Shown piece by piece: positions 52,501 through 62,875 of a stretch of DNA of 64,000 nt (within the stretch, counting starts at the first letter, position 1; the number at the start of each line of letters is the position of its first letter). Under the pieces are notes generated by a model. That model was not told the origin of the DNA. It saw nothing but the letters and a program-made list of their open reading frames with translations, and did no database searches. Made by a program: the position numbers and the translations under genes. The stretch is from Bradyrhizobium ottawaense (GTDB taxonomy: Bacteria; Pseudomonadota; Alphaproteobacteria; Rhizobiales; Xanthobacteraceae), in assembly GCF_002278135.3 (NCBI RefSeq), contig NZ_CP029425.2:1650001-1714000 (forward strand), in the 5' to 3' direction.

Positions 52501-54546
52501 ATGCGCTTCACACCCCAATTCCTCGACGAGCTTCGTGCCCGGCTTTCGGTCTCCGAAGTCGTGGGCAAGCGCGTCAAGCTGAAGAAGGCGGGGCGGGAGT
52601 GGAAGGGGCTGTCGCCGTTCCAGCAGGAGAAGACGCCGTCCTTCTACGTCAACGACCAGAAGGGTTTTTACCACGACTTCTCCTCCGGCAAGCACGGCGA
52701 CATCATCAGCTTCGTGATGGAGACCGACGGCCTGCCCTTCGCGGAAGCCGTCGAGCGGCTCGCCAGCATGGCAGGCCTGGCGCTGCCGGCGGTGACGCCG
52801 GATGCGGCGCGGCACGAGCAGCGCCGCCGCACGCTGCATGACGTCATGGATCTCGCCGCGACCTATTTCGCGGAGACCCTGGCCTCGCGCGTCGGCGCCA
52901 AGGCGCGCGGCTATCTCGCCGACCGCGCGATCTCGCCGGCGACGCAATTGCAATTCCGCCTCGGCTACGCCTCGCCCGATCGCTTCGCGCTGAAGGAGCA
53001 TCTCGGCAAGCTCGGAATCTCCGTCGACGACATGGTCGAGACCGGCCTGCTGGTGGCCGGCAACGACATTCCCGTGCCGTATGACCGCTTCCGCGATCGC
53101 GTGATGTTCCCGATCACCGATTTGCGCGGCCGCGTCATCGCCTTCGGCGGGCGCGCGCTGGAGAAGGACGTTCCGGCAAAATACCTGAATTCGCCGGAGA
53201 CGCCGCTCTTCCACAAGGGCGACAATCTCTACAACCACCAGACCGCGCGCAAGGCCACCCATGACGGCAGCGCGCTGATCGTGGTCGAGGGCTATGTCGA
53301 CGTCATCGCCATGGTCACCGCGGGCTTTGCGGGCGCGGTCGCGCCGCTCGGCACCGCGCTGACCGAAAGCCAGCTGGCGCTGCTCTGGAAGATGGCGGAC
53401 GAGCCGATCCTCTGCTTCGACGGCGACCGCGCCGGTCAGAAGGCGGCGTATCGTGCTGCCGATCTCGCGCTGCCCTTCCTCGCACCCGGCAAGAGTCTTC
53501 GGTTCGCGCTGTTGCCGGAGGGGCAGGACCCCGACGATCTCGCGCGCTCGGGCGGTCGCGGCGCCATCGAGGAAGTCATCGCGGCGGCCAAGCCGCTTGC
53601 CGAGATGATCTGGTCGCGCGAGCTCGAAGGCGGCAACTTTGCCACCCCCGAGCGCCGCGCTGCGCTGGAGGCGCGCATCAAGGAGCTCGCGAACGGCATC
53701 TGCGACGAGGTGGTGCGGCGCTATTACCGCGATGATTTTGCCGAGCGGCTTCGGCGCACTTTCGCGCCCGAGGGTGGCCGCGGCGGCTTTGCCGGCCGGG
53801 GCAATTTCCAAGGTAATTTCCAAGGCAATTTTCAAGGCAATTCCGGCCGCCAATTCCAGCCCCGGGCTGCGGGAGGCGCGAATCGATTCGGTGGCCAGGG
53901 GTTCGGTGGAGGCTTCGGTGGCGGCCGCCGCGGCGCGCCCGGCCCCACCCTGTTACCCTCCGGCCCCTACCAGGCGGCGAGCCCGCAGCTGGCGGCCAGC
54001 CCGATCATGAAGGGCCAGCGCAGCGCGATCTCCCGCCGGGAGGCCCTGATCCTGCAAAGCCTGATCAACCATCCCTGGCTGCTGCACGACCACCTCGAGG
54101 AGGTCGCCGCCCTGGAGCTGGCCCATCCCGAGGCCCACAAGCTCAGGGCCGGCATCATCGCCGCCTTTGCCAACGACCACCACCACTCCCCGGACCCCGG
54201 CGAGCAGGCCGAAAAGATGCGCGGCGATCTCGTTAAGGGCGGATTTTCGCAAGTACTTCAAAGGGTTGAGAACGGCATCACCACCGCGGCAGTGTGGGGC
54301 GCCCGCGCCGGCGCCGCCCCCGACGACGTTCTCTCCACCTGGCACCAGCTGGTTGCCTTGCATCGGCAATACCATTCACTACTTAGAGAGTTGAAAGACG
54401 CCGAGCTGGCCTTGGGGGAGGACCCCAGCGAGGCCAATTTGGCGTGGCTGCGTGACGTCAAGGCCCGTCTGGCCGAGGTCGACGGCACCGAGGCCCTGAT
54501 CGAGGGTTTTGGCGAGCTGTCGGGCCGGTTCCAGAAGAGCGTGTGA
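52501..54546 (+). CDS. dnaG: DNA primase
   Basis: A 681-residue primase. The N-terminal domain keeps the CHC2 fold pattern but not the ligands: LSPFQQEKTPSFYVNDQKGF has Ser38 and Gln41, and YHDFSSGKHGD has Asp59 and Ser62, where Cys, His, Cys, Cys bind zinc in most primases. The TOPRIM catalytic domain is intact (LIVVEGYVDVIAMVTAGFAG near 260-279, FDGDRAGQKAAYRAADLAL near 307-325). A Gly-rich linker with GNFQ repeats (about 420-485) precedes the C-terminal helicase-binding domain. ATG follows CAGAAATCAGCATA, a weak site. It is followed by rpoD, the usual order. Confidence 0.96.
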   Translation: MRFTPQFLDELRARLSVSEVVGKRVKLKKAGREWKGLSPFQQEKTPSFYVNDQKGFYHDFSSGKHGDIISFVMETDGLPFAEAVERLASMAGLALPAVTPDAARHEQRRRTLHDVMDLAATYFAETLASRVGAKARGYLADRAISPATQLQFRLGYASPDRFALKEHLGKLGISVDDMVETGLLVAGNDIPVPYDRFRDRVMFPITDLRGRVIAFGGRALEKDVPAKYLNSPETPLFHKGDNLYNHQTARKATHDGSALIVVEGYVDVIAMVTAGFAGAVAPLGTALTESQLALLWKMADEPILCFDGDRAGQKAAYRAADLALPFLAPGKSLRFALLPEGQDPDDLARSGGRGAIEEVIAAAKPLAEMIWSRELEGGNFATPERRAALEARIKELANGICDEVVRRYYRDDFAERLRRTFAPEGGRGGFAGRGNFQGNFQGNFQGNSGRQFQPRAAGGANRFGGQGFGGGFGGGRRGAPGPTLLPSGPYQAASPQLAASPIMKGQRSAISRREALILQSLINHPWLLHDHLEEVAALELAHPEAHKLRAGIIAAFANDHHHSPDPGEQAEKMRGDLVKGGFSQVLQRVENGITTAAVWGARAGAAPDDVLSTWHQLVALHRQYHSLLRELKDAELALGEDPSEANLAWLRDVKARLAEVDGTEALIEGFGELSGRFQKSV

Positions 54547-54921
54547 TGAAAGAATCATGCGGACGGCCGGAGCCGGAACCGCTAAAAGACTCGCCAAATC
54601 CAAGGTTTGGCGGCAAAAACAGGGTTAATCGAGGCTTAACGGTCTTGTAGCACTTTGGCCACCAGGCGGCCGCAGGCAGAACAGACGCGTCAGGAATGAA
54701 TCCGCGCATTGCTGTTGGCACTACACCTGCATCCGCTGCGACAAAGAGGCTGACGAAGCGTTAGGCATTTCCGGCGAGAGAGAGTTGGGGGTGGCGAGAG
54801 ACATGTGCGCCGCCCTTTCCGTGTCGAGAGCTGCCGAAGCGAGAGCGTCGGGCAACAGGTTCATGTGAATTCAGGCAGGCGCGGCGAGCCGACTGCATTG
54901 AAGCGCGTTTAGGAGCAATGG
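54547..54921. other. dnaG-rpoD intergenic region with a possible leader ORF
   Basis: 375 bp. No terminator was seen after dnaG, so read-through into rpoD is possible. ATG 54803 after GGGGGTGGCGAGAGAC opens a 21-codon frame (MCAALSVSRAAEARASGNRF) ending at 54868, 53 bp before the rpoD start; it could be a leader peptide but may be chance. Promoters for rpoD are expected here. Confidence 0.4.
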
Positions 54922-57060
<2,139 letters not shown>

Positions 57061-57080
57061 TCCAAGCATCCTTCAAAACG

Positions 57081-57109
57081 AAAACGGCGGGCCGAGGCCC
57101 GCCGTTTTT
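57081..57109 (+). terminator. Rho-independent terminator after rpoD
   Basis: AACGGCGGGCC-GA-GGCCCGCCGTT stem followed by TTTGTTT, 22 bp past the rpoD stop. Confidence 0.9.
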
Positions 57110-57115
57110 GTTTGC

Positions 57116-57196
57116 CGTCATTGCGAGCGCAGCGAGGCAATCCAGAGTATTTCCGCGGAAGGATTTCTGGATTGCTTCGCTGCGCTCGCAATGACG
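57116..57196. repeat. Intergenic inverted repeat, family E (CGTCATTGCGAGCGCAGCG type)
   Basis: CGTCATTGCGAGCGCAGCGA at the left is mirrored by GCTGCGCTCGCAATGACG at the right, with inner CAATCCAG/CTGGATTG. Only one copy is in the window. Confidence 0.9.
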
Positions 57197-57212
57197 GGGA
57201 GAGCTTGAAGTC

Positions 57213-57449
57213 CTACTTCTTCTTCACCCCGACCCGCTCGATCCGCTTGATCTCGAGCGCGGGGCGGCCGCTCTTTTCGGCGATCTCGCGGTCCTGCTCC
57301 ATGATGAAGTTGCGTGCGGGTTCGTCGCCGTCGAGGCCGCCGAGCAGCTCTGAGGGCACGCGGCGGTTGGAGCGCTGGGAATCGTCTTCATAGAAGACGT
57401 TGAAGAAGGCGAATTCGCCTTTGGGATTGGTTCCGGGTTTCTTGGCCAT
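57213..57449 (-). CDS. 78-residue basic/polar protein, unknown
   Basis: A small soluble protein: MAKKPGTNPKGEFAFFNVFY, then EDDSQRSNRRVPSELLGGLD, ARNFIMEQDREIAEKSGRPA and IERVGVKKK. Both ends are lysine-rich. Codon usage matches the neighbours and the residue pattern looks like a real conserved small protein. It is convergent with rpoD across the family E repeat. Function unknown. Confidence 0.72.
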   Translation of the reverse strand: MAKKPGTNPKGEFAFFNVFYEDDSQRSNRRVPSELLGGLDGDEPARNFIMEQDREIAEKSGRPALEIKRIERVGVKKK

Positions 57450-57860
57450 GGCGGCTTGTCGTCGATTGGAGGGCCGCAGTCAAATGACTTTGGCGGCCAC
57501 CGACGTCAGTCCAGGCCCGAACGCGACGGGGATCGATGCGGCTGATTGAAATCGGGCTGCGGGGAGGGCGGCGGGCGCCTGTTGCGATCTGGCGAGACCC
57601 TTGCTCAACCAGCCCTTGTTCAGGCAACGCTTGCCTCAATAAACGGCGGGCCGAAGCCCGCCGTCTATTTCTGGTCTTCAGTGTCGCCCGGGGCTGGCGG
57701 GGCGACAACCTAAAATAGAAGGCTATAGAAGGTGCCCTGCGATGGCAAGGCAAATCGTGGCGGCGTCGATGTCGCAGCCAGCGGATCAGATATGCGGTGG
57801 TTGCGACGTGTGATTACCATCCACGTCGAAGCAATTGTTTAGAACGTCAAATCAATTTGT
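57450..57860. other. Intergenic region with two adjacent hairpins
   Basis: 411 bp without a credible gene. AGGCAA-CGC-TTGCCT (57622-57636) and ACGGCGGGC-CGAA-GCCCGCCGT (57643-57663) are two perfect stems 6 bp apart; the second is followed by CTATTT on the plus strand. The second stem shares its GGCGGGCC/GCCCGCC core with the rpoD terminator. They could end a small RNA read rightward or be decayed terminators. Confidence 0.45.
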
Positions 57861-58346
57861 TCATCTTGCCGGCTTCGCGATGCAACGCGCGTGCCGTGCT
57901 GTGTCGGAAGGCGCGCCAACCTGCACCTCTTCCCGCCTGCGTGCAGACAGTGTGATCCCGATCCGCAATAGCGGGTTCCATCGTCGCCGCTCATGTCTCA
58001 ATGCGTGCGCGTGCGCCGCGCCGTCTCCTGCACCGCGAGCCGCGAGCCGCGATCCGTGTCCGCCGCCCTTGCCGCTGTGCTCTTTAAGTCCCTGCGCCAT
58101 GATCGCGCTGCCCATCGCGGCCGAGCCGAAGGTGATGAGGAAGGAGGCAAGCAGCAGCGCGAGCGCAATGCCGGGCGAATTGTCGGCGAAGATCAGCTCG
58201 CGCAGATGTCCGGGGTTGAGCCAGAGCAGGCCGCCGACGAGGAGCGTCGCGGCGCAGGCGCCGATCGCGAGGTTGATGGCGAGCAGGCGGAACAGGGGGA
58301 TGCGCAGGAGCACGGAGCGGGCCGGCTTGTTCTGATGGTCGGGCAT
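57861..58346 (-). CDS. Small membrane protein with two hydrophobic helices, unknown
   Basis: A 161-residue protein with hydrophobic segments near 20-43 (LLAINLAIGACAATLLVGGL) and 60-85 (IALALLLASFLITFGSAAMG), then a basic, Gly/His/Arg-rich C-terminus that looks poorly constrained (RLAARGAGDGAAHAHALRHE). The real protein might be shorter, with the coding part ending near GLKEHSGKGGGHG. ATG follows GAGGCAACAAGCC. Function unknown. Confidence 0.65.
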   Translation of the reverse strand: MPDHQNKPARSVLLRIPLFRLLAINLAIGACAATLLVGGLLWLNPGHLRELIFADNSPGIALALLLASFLITFGSAAMGSAIMAQGLKEHSGKGGGHGSRLAARGAGDGAAHAHALRHERRRWNPLLRIGITLSARRREEVQVGAPSDTARHARCIAKPAR

Positions 58347-58464
58347 GGCTTGTTGCCTCAGACTTTGTCGCGCCCGGGAATGACGAGAGAGAGGATGTCT
58401 GCGGCATCCATCTCACGCCGTTCGCGCTGCGATGTTGACCCGCATCAAACTCCCGCGCGACGTC

Positions 58465-59406
58465 TCACGGCGCCACCAGCTCCACCCGCCGGTTGAGCGC
58501 GCGGCCGGCATCCGTCGCGTTCGGGCCGACCGGCGCCAGCAATCCGACGCCGGCGGTGCGCAGGCGTGTCGGCACGATCCGAAAGCTCTTCACCAGCTCG
58601 GCGGCCACCGCCTCCGCGCGGCGCTTCGAGAGGTCGAGATTGTACTCATAGGCGCCCTGGCTGTCGGTGTGGCCGACGATGAAGACGCTCAGCTGCGGCT
58701 GGCTCGCGAGCAGCCTGGCGATCTGCTCCAGCGTCGGGCGGCTTTCTGGCTTCAGCACCGCCTTGTCGGTGTCGAAATAGATGCCGTAGAGCGCGATGTG
58801 GCCGGTCTCGCCAAGACCCTTCGCCATCGCAGCGGCGTCGACCATCTTGTTCGCGATGGCCCCGAGCTCGGCGATCGTGACCTGCGCGGTGATGTCCTGG
58901 TTGTTCTGGCTGACGATGACGCTGGCATAAATCTCGCGCCCGCCTTCGGCCTTGCGGCCGGCAAAATAGCGGTAGTTGAAACCGTCGACCCACATCTGCG
59001 GCACCGGCAGCGTGTCGATGCTTTCGGTGAAGGGGATGGCGCCGCAGGCGTCGGTGTCGCAGGCCAGCAAGGTCTCGAAGCCGGCCTTGGCAAGCTGCGT
59101 CTCGAAATTGCGCGACACCTCCAGGATCGAGGGCCCGGGATTGGTGCGATAGGCGATGCGGATGATGCGACCCTCGAGCCGCCGCGCGTCGGTCGGCTGG
59201 CCGTCCCTGAAGCTTGCGGCCTGCATCCGTGCCGCGTCAAAATCCTTCACCACATAGCCGGTGACGACGCTGCCGGCGAACCGGCCGATGCCGGGATAGT
59301 CGCGCGCGCCCGCCACGTCGCGCGTCTGCGCGGAGGCGGGGATTGCGTGCAGGACGAGCAGGGCGGCAAGGACGAGCATTCCCGGGATGTTCTGCGGCGC
59401 GGACAT
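58465..59406 (-). CDS. OmpA family protein, exported
   Basis: A 313-residue envelope protein. Signal peptide about 1-27 (GMLVLAALLVLHAIPASAQT). An N-terminal region of unknown fold holds one Cys pair (LLACDTDACGAIP near 113-125). The C-terminal OmpA/MotB peptidoglycan-binding domain runs from about 200: IYFDTDKAVLKPESRPTLEQ, VFIVGHTDSQGAYEYNLDLS and KRRAEAVAAEL, with the Asp and Arg that bind diaminopimelate. There is no beta-barrel, so it is probably periplasmic and anchored to the cell wall. Start ATG 59406. Confidence 0.9.
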   Translation of the reverse strand: MSAPQNIPGMLVLAALLVLHAIPASAQTRDVAGARDYPGIGRFAGSVVTGYVVKDFDAARMQAASFRDGQPTDARRLEGRIIRIAYRTNPGPSILEVSRNFETQLAKAGFETLLACDTDACGAIPFTESIDTLPVPQMWVDGFNYRYFAGRKAEGGREIYASVIVSQNNQDITAQVTIAELGAIANKMVDAAAMAKGLGETGHIALYGIYFDTDKAVLKPESRPTLEQIARLLASQPQLSVFIVGHTDSQGAYEYNLDLSKRRAEAVAAELVKSFRIVPTRLRTAGVGLLAPVGPNATDAGRALNRRVELVAP

Positions 59407-59525
59407 CGGCACTCTCTGTCGGTTGCGGGGGACGGGACGCAAGACGTTAGTCTCGCGCGCCGTCCTGCCGGTTCTAACCGACGAACCAATCCCGGTTCGA
59501 TTGTCCCGGAAAGCGCGCTGCCGCC

Positions 59526-60053
59526 TCAGGCCGCAGGTGTGGCCCGGCCGACGGCCGCACGCTCCTGCGCCGCCTGCTGCCGTTCCATCATGGTCTGCCA
59601 GAGCGTTGCGATGCTCGCTTGTGTCTGCGGCGCGATCAGGCAGTGGCCTTCATTGTCGAAGCCGCAGAACCGCACCGAGGGGTCCTTCTTCACCTCGATC
59701 AGCGCCTGGTTGATCATCTCCAGGCACGTCATGACCCCGCCGATGTCGGGCAGGCGGGTGTGATGCAGGATGTCCATCAGGCGGAAGGTCATCACCGCGG
59801 GCTGGCCGAAGCTGATGCCGGGACGGCCGAGCTCGAGCAGCACGTTCACGGCCGGAAGCACGCCCCTGATGTGCTCGAGCACGCCGGCAACGTCCTCCAC
59901 GCTGCAGGCGACGAGATGGGAGGCCTGGGGCGGGATCGTCACGGGCGCGCGCGGCGCAAGGCCGAGCGAGGTGATGACCTCCTGCTCGATCCATTGCCGC
60001 ACCGCTGCGGGGGCATTGCGGATCTGCTCGGCGGTCAAGGTAATTCCGGTCAT
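59526..60053 (-). CDS. Conserved-looking 175-residue protein, unknown
   Basis: A soluble mixed protein (MTGITLTAEQIRNAPAAVRQ, WIEQEVITSLGLAP at the N-terminus; HLVACSVEDVAGVLEHIRGV near 46-65; FRLMDILHHTRLPDIGGVMT near 89-108). The C-terminus is Ala/Gln-rich. No domain is recognised; the first 30 residues resemble a short helix-turn-helix or phage-repressor-like segment, which is only an impression. ATG follows AGGAGAAGCGTCC. It is monocistronic. Confidence 0.72.
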   Translation of the reverse strand: MTGITLTAEQIRNAPAAVRQWIEQEVITSLGLAPRAPVTIPPQASHLVACSVEDVAGVLEHIRGVLPAVNVLLELGRPGISFGQPAVMTFRLMDILHHTRLPDIGGVMTCLEMINQALIEVKKDPSVRFCGFDNEGHCLIAPQTQASIATLWQTMMERQQAAQERAAVGRATPAA

Positions 60054-60138
60054 GGACGCTTCTCCTGGGCGACTCTCCTGTTCGCTGCAATCTAGGAAGC
60101 GGGACGTGAGACAGTTTGATGCGGATCAAGCCTTCTGA

Positions 60139-60213
60139 TTCAAGCCTTGCGCCTTCAAGCCTCGCGCCTTCAAGCCTCGCGCTTTCAAGTCTTGCGCTTT
60201 CAAGCCTTGCGCT
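60139..60213 (+). repeat. Five tandem copies of a 15-bp unit
   Basis: TTCAAGCCTTGCGCC is repeated five times head to tail with one to three changes per copy (60139, 60154, 60169, 60184, 60199). The unit length keeps any reading frame open. It lies 75 bp before the lytic transglycosylase start. Confidence 0.93.
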
Positions 60214-60287
60214 TTGACGCTCGCGTCTTTCCCGGGCATGATCCGCGCGCTGCTTCGCAGCTAGGATTTTTAAGGGGATTGCTCCAC

Positions 60288-61094
60288 ATGCTGAGACTGC
60301 TTCTCGCCGCCGCGTCCGTCATTTGTCTGGCCGGCGGATCGGCGCAGGCCGCGCGCTGCGGCGGCGACTTCAACAGCTTCGTCGCCAGCATGGCCCAGGA
60401 AGCGCAAGCGGCCGGCGTCTCGGCAAGCGTAACCAGCGCGGCGCTCAGCGGCGTCACTCCTGATGGCGCAGTGCTCGCCTTCGACCGGCGCCAGCGCCAC
60501 ACCTTCAACAAGAGCTTTGAGCAGTACGTCTCGACCCGCGTCGGCCCCGGCCGCATCAATGGCGGCCGCGCGCTGCTGCAGCGCCACGCCGCGCTGCTCT
60601 CGCGCATCGAGCAGCAGTTCGGCGTGCCCCGCACTATCCTGGTCGCGATCTGGGGCCTGGAGAGCGATTTCGGCAAGGGCGACATCGGCAAGATGCCGGT
60701 GGTGCGTACGCTGGCGACGCTCGCGCATGATTGCCGCCGCACCGACCTGTTCCAGGGCGAGCTGCTCGCTGCGCTGAAGATCGTGCAGCGCGGCGACCTG
60801 CCGCTGCGCGACCTCATCGGCGCCTTTGCCGGCGAGATCGGACAGACCCAGTTCCTGCCGTCGTCCTACATCAAATACGGCGTCGATTTCGACGGCGACG
60901 GCCATGTCGACCTCCGCCACAGCGTCCCCGACGTGCTCGCCTCGACCGCAAACCTGCTCCACACCAGCGGCTTCAAGATGGGCCAGCCCTACGGCGAAGG
61001 CACCGCCAATTTCGAAGCGATGCGCGAGTGGAACAGGGCGGTGGTGTATCGCAAGACGATCGGGTATTTCGCCGATCGGCTCGCGGGGCAGTGA
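60288..61094 (+). CDS. Lytic murein transglycosylase (MltB/SLT family)
   Basis: A 268-residue exported enzyme cleaving peptidoglycan glycan strands to 1,6-anhydro ends. Signal peptide about 1-22 (LLLAAASVICLAGGSAQAAR). The catalytic Glu125 is in AIWGLESDFGKGDIG; later AFAGEIGQTQFLPSSYIKYG near 176-195 and DFDGDGHVDLRHSVPDVLAS are MltB family blocks. ATG 60288 follows AAGGGGATTGCTCCAC; the frame stays open upstream only because the 15-bp tandem repeat contains no stop. No lipobox is evident. Confidence 0.92.
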   Translation: MLRLLLAAASVICLAGGSAQAARCGGDFNSFVASMAQEAQAAGVSASVTSAALSGVTPDGAVLAFDRRQRHTFNKSFEQYVSTRVGPGRINGGRALLQRHAALLSRIEQQFGVPRTILVAIWGLESDFGKGDIGKMPVVRTLATLAHDCRRTDLFQGELLAALKIVQRGDLPLRDLIGAFAGEIGQTQFLPSSYIKYGVDFDGDGHVDLRHSVPDVLASTANLLHTSGFKMGQPYGEGTANFEAMREWNRAVVYRKTIGYFADRLAGQ

Positions 61095-61110
61095 CGACAC
61101 ACGCAGTCTC

Positions 61111-61199
61111 GTAGGGTGGGCAAAGGCGCAAAGCGCCGTGCCCACCATTTCCATCCGTCGTCGGAAGTCGTGGGCACGCTCCGCTTTGCCCACCCTACG
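61111..61199. repeat. Intergenic inverted repeat, family D (GTAGGGTGGGCAAAG type)
   Basis: GTAGGGTGGGCAAAGGCGCA at the left is mirrored by CTCCGCTTTGCCCACCCTAC at the right, with inner GTGCCCAC/GTGGGCAC. Confidence 0.9.
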
Positions 61200-61218
61200 A
61201 CGGCGCAGCTTGTCGTTT

Positions 61219-61303
61219 GTAGGATGGGTAGAGCGCAGCGAAACCCATCGCGTACTCTCTTTGCGGAAACATGATGGGTTTCGCTGCGCTCTACCCACCC
61301 TAC
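61219..61303. repeat. Intergenic inverted repeat, family D variant (GTAGGATGGGTAGAGC type)
   Basis: GTAGGATGGGTAGAGCGCAG at the left pairs with CTGCGCTCTACCCACCCTAC at the right, with inner GAAACCCATC/GATGGGTTTC. It directly follows the previous copy, so two related elements are in tandem. Confidence 0.9.
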
Positions 61304-61307
61304 GAAT

Positions 61308-62138
61308 TCACGTCCCCTTCGCCATTTTCTCCAGCCGCCGCTGCAGCGGCGCCCAATACGTTGCCGGGCGGAAGCGCTGCAAAAGGTCCATGAAACGGGC
61401 GTCGTTGCCGATCAGGATGCGGGGCTCGTTCTTTTCGATCCCCTTGATGATGCGCAGCGCAGCGTCCTTCGGCGTGGTCCTTGCCGCGGTCTCGAACCGC
61501 TCGATTGATTGCGCGCGGCGGGAATTGTCGGTGACGCCGACCCCGGTGCGGGAGTTGCGCGCGATGGCGGTGGCGACGCCGCCGGGATGCACGACCGACA
61601 GCCTGACCGGGCTGCCCGCCACCGCGAGCTCGTGCCGCACGCTCTCGGAGAAGCCGCGCACCGCGAACTTCGCCGCCGCATAGGCCGATTGCCCCGGCGG
61701 CGCGATGATGCCGAAGATCGAGGAGAGGTTGACGATATGCGCCTCGGGCCTCGTCTTCAGATGCGGCAGGAAGGCGCGCGTGCCGTGCACCACGCCCCAG
61801 AAATTGATGTCGAACAGCCAGTCCATCTGCGCCTGGTCGATCTCCTCGAACGAGCCCATCAGCGCCACGCCGGCATTGTTGACGACGATGCCGAGCGCGG
61901 GATGCGCGGAGATCGCCTCGTTCGCGAACTGCGCGATGTCGTCGGGTTCGCCGACGTCGATGCGGTGCACGCTGACCTTGCGTCCCGCACCGATCTCGGC
62001 CGCGAGCGTCTTCAGCCCGGCCTCGTCGCGGTCGGCCAGCGCGAGATCGCAGCCGCGCTGCGCAAGCTCGATCGCCAGCGCCCGGCCGATGCCGCTGGCG
62101 GCTCCCGTGATGGCGGCGGCGCCGCGAATCGTGGTCAT
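61308..62138 (-). CDS. Short-chain dehydrogenase/reductase (SDR)
   Basis: A 276-residue classical SDR. Cofactor motif AITGAASGIGRALAIELAQ near 9-27, NNAGVALMG near 87-95, the catalytic Ser/Tyr/Lys in IVNLSSIFGIIAPPGQSAYA then AAKFAVRGFSESV near 135-167. Aspartate in LALADRDEAG suggests NAD preference. Substrate unknown. The start was set at ATG 62138 (MTTIRGAAA), after GGGGAACATC; ATG 62153 is an alternative. It is divergent from the response regulator. Confidence 0.91.
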   Translation of the reverse strand: MTTIRGAAAITGAASGIGRALAIELAQRGCDLALADRDEAGLKTLAAEIGAGRKVSVHRIDVGEPDDIAQFANEAISAHPALGIVVNNAGVALMGSFEEIDQAQMDWLFDINFWGVVHGTRAFLPHLKTRPEAHIVNLSSIFGIIAPPGQSAYAAAKFAVRGFSESVRHELAVAGSPVRLSVVHPGGVATAIARNSRTGVGVTDNSRRAQSIERFETAARTTPKDAALRIIKGIEKNEPRILIGNDARFMDLLQRFRPATYWAPLQRRLEKMAKGT

Positions 62139-62258
62139 GATGTTCCCCGTCAACCCCTGATGCGGGAACTATGCTTGACATTTTTTCAGAATGGAACCGA
62201 ACCGCAGCCGAGTTGGCTCCTTAACTTACGTTACGCGAGCAAGCATTGGGAGACGCCG

Positions 62259-62633
62259 ATGGGACAAGCACAACCATTTCGCGCGACTGCGCTGATCGTC
62301 GAGGACGACGTCATGCAGCGGGAGATGCTGAGCCTGCTGCTGGAGGAGAGCGGCTACCAGGTCATCCAGTGCGAGAGCGCCGAGGCCGCCGAGCGCGTCC
62401 TCGACAAGAGCGCCGGCGCGCTCTGCCTGATGATGACCGACGTCCAGCTCGCGGGGCGCATGACCGGCGTCGAACTCGCGCACGTCGCCAAGGACCGCAA
62501 TCCCAAGCTCGACGTCGTCGTCACCTCCGGCCGTCCGTTGAGGCAGCCCTTGCCCGACGGCGCAAAGTTCTGGGCCAAACCCTGGGCGCCACTCGACGTG
62601 CTGCGCGAAGCCGAGCTCGCGCAACTGGCCTGA
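62259..62633 (+). CDS. Single-domain response regulator
   Basis: A 124-residue stand-alone receiver. Acidic pair in ALIVEDDVMQREML near 11-24, phospho-Asp in LMMTDVQLAGRMTG near 57-70, conserved Ser in VVVTSGRPL near 88-96 and Lys in KFWAKPWAPLDV near 106-117. There is no output domain, so it acts by protein contact or as a phosphate shuttle or sink. ATG follows GGGAGACGCCG. No kinase is adjacent; the hybrid kinase at 41.7 kb and the PdhS-like kinase at 5.5 kb are not evident partners. Confidence 0.9.
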   Translation: MGQAQPFRATALIVEDDVMQREMLSLLLEESGYQVIQCESAEAAERVLDKSAGALCLMMTDVQLAGRMTGVELAHVAKDRNPKLDVVVTSGRPLRQPLPDGAKFWAKPWAPLDVLREAELAQLA

Positions 62634-62655
62634 GCGAAGGTTTCACTATCAAATC

Positions 62656-62778
62656 CGTCATCCTGAGGCGCGAGTGATGGGGCGCTCAGCGCCCCATCGG
62701 GAGCCTCGAAGGATGCACGGCCGAGATGCAGCCGGGCCGTCGCCCTTCGAGGCTCGCCGAAGAGGCGAGCACCTCCAG
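62656..62778. repeat. Intergenic inverted repeat, family C variant
   Basis: CGTCATCCTGAGGCGCGAGT, GGGGCGCTCAGCGCCCC (a perfect inner hairpin) and GCCTCGAAGGATGCACGGCC are followed by the partly mirrored GGGCCGTCGCCCTTCGAGGC. Related to the copies at 15151-15282 and 63531-63666. Confidence 0.8.
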
Positions 62779-62875
62779 CGACAACGGCTCCGCCGTTGCG
62801 CGGGGGTGATGGATGAGAACCTGAAGGCCCAAGGCCCGACTTTCCCGCCGTGATGCCGGGTGATAGCGTCGGCCC

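Noticed and set aside
57536..57718. 60-codon plus-strand frame over the twin hairpins
   Set aside because: Cys/Arg-rich product encoded by stem-loop DNA, no ribosome site.
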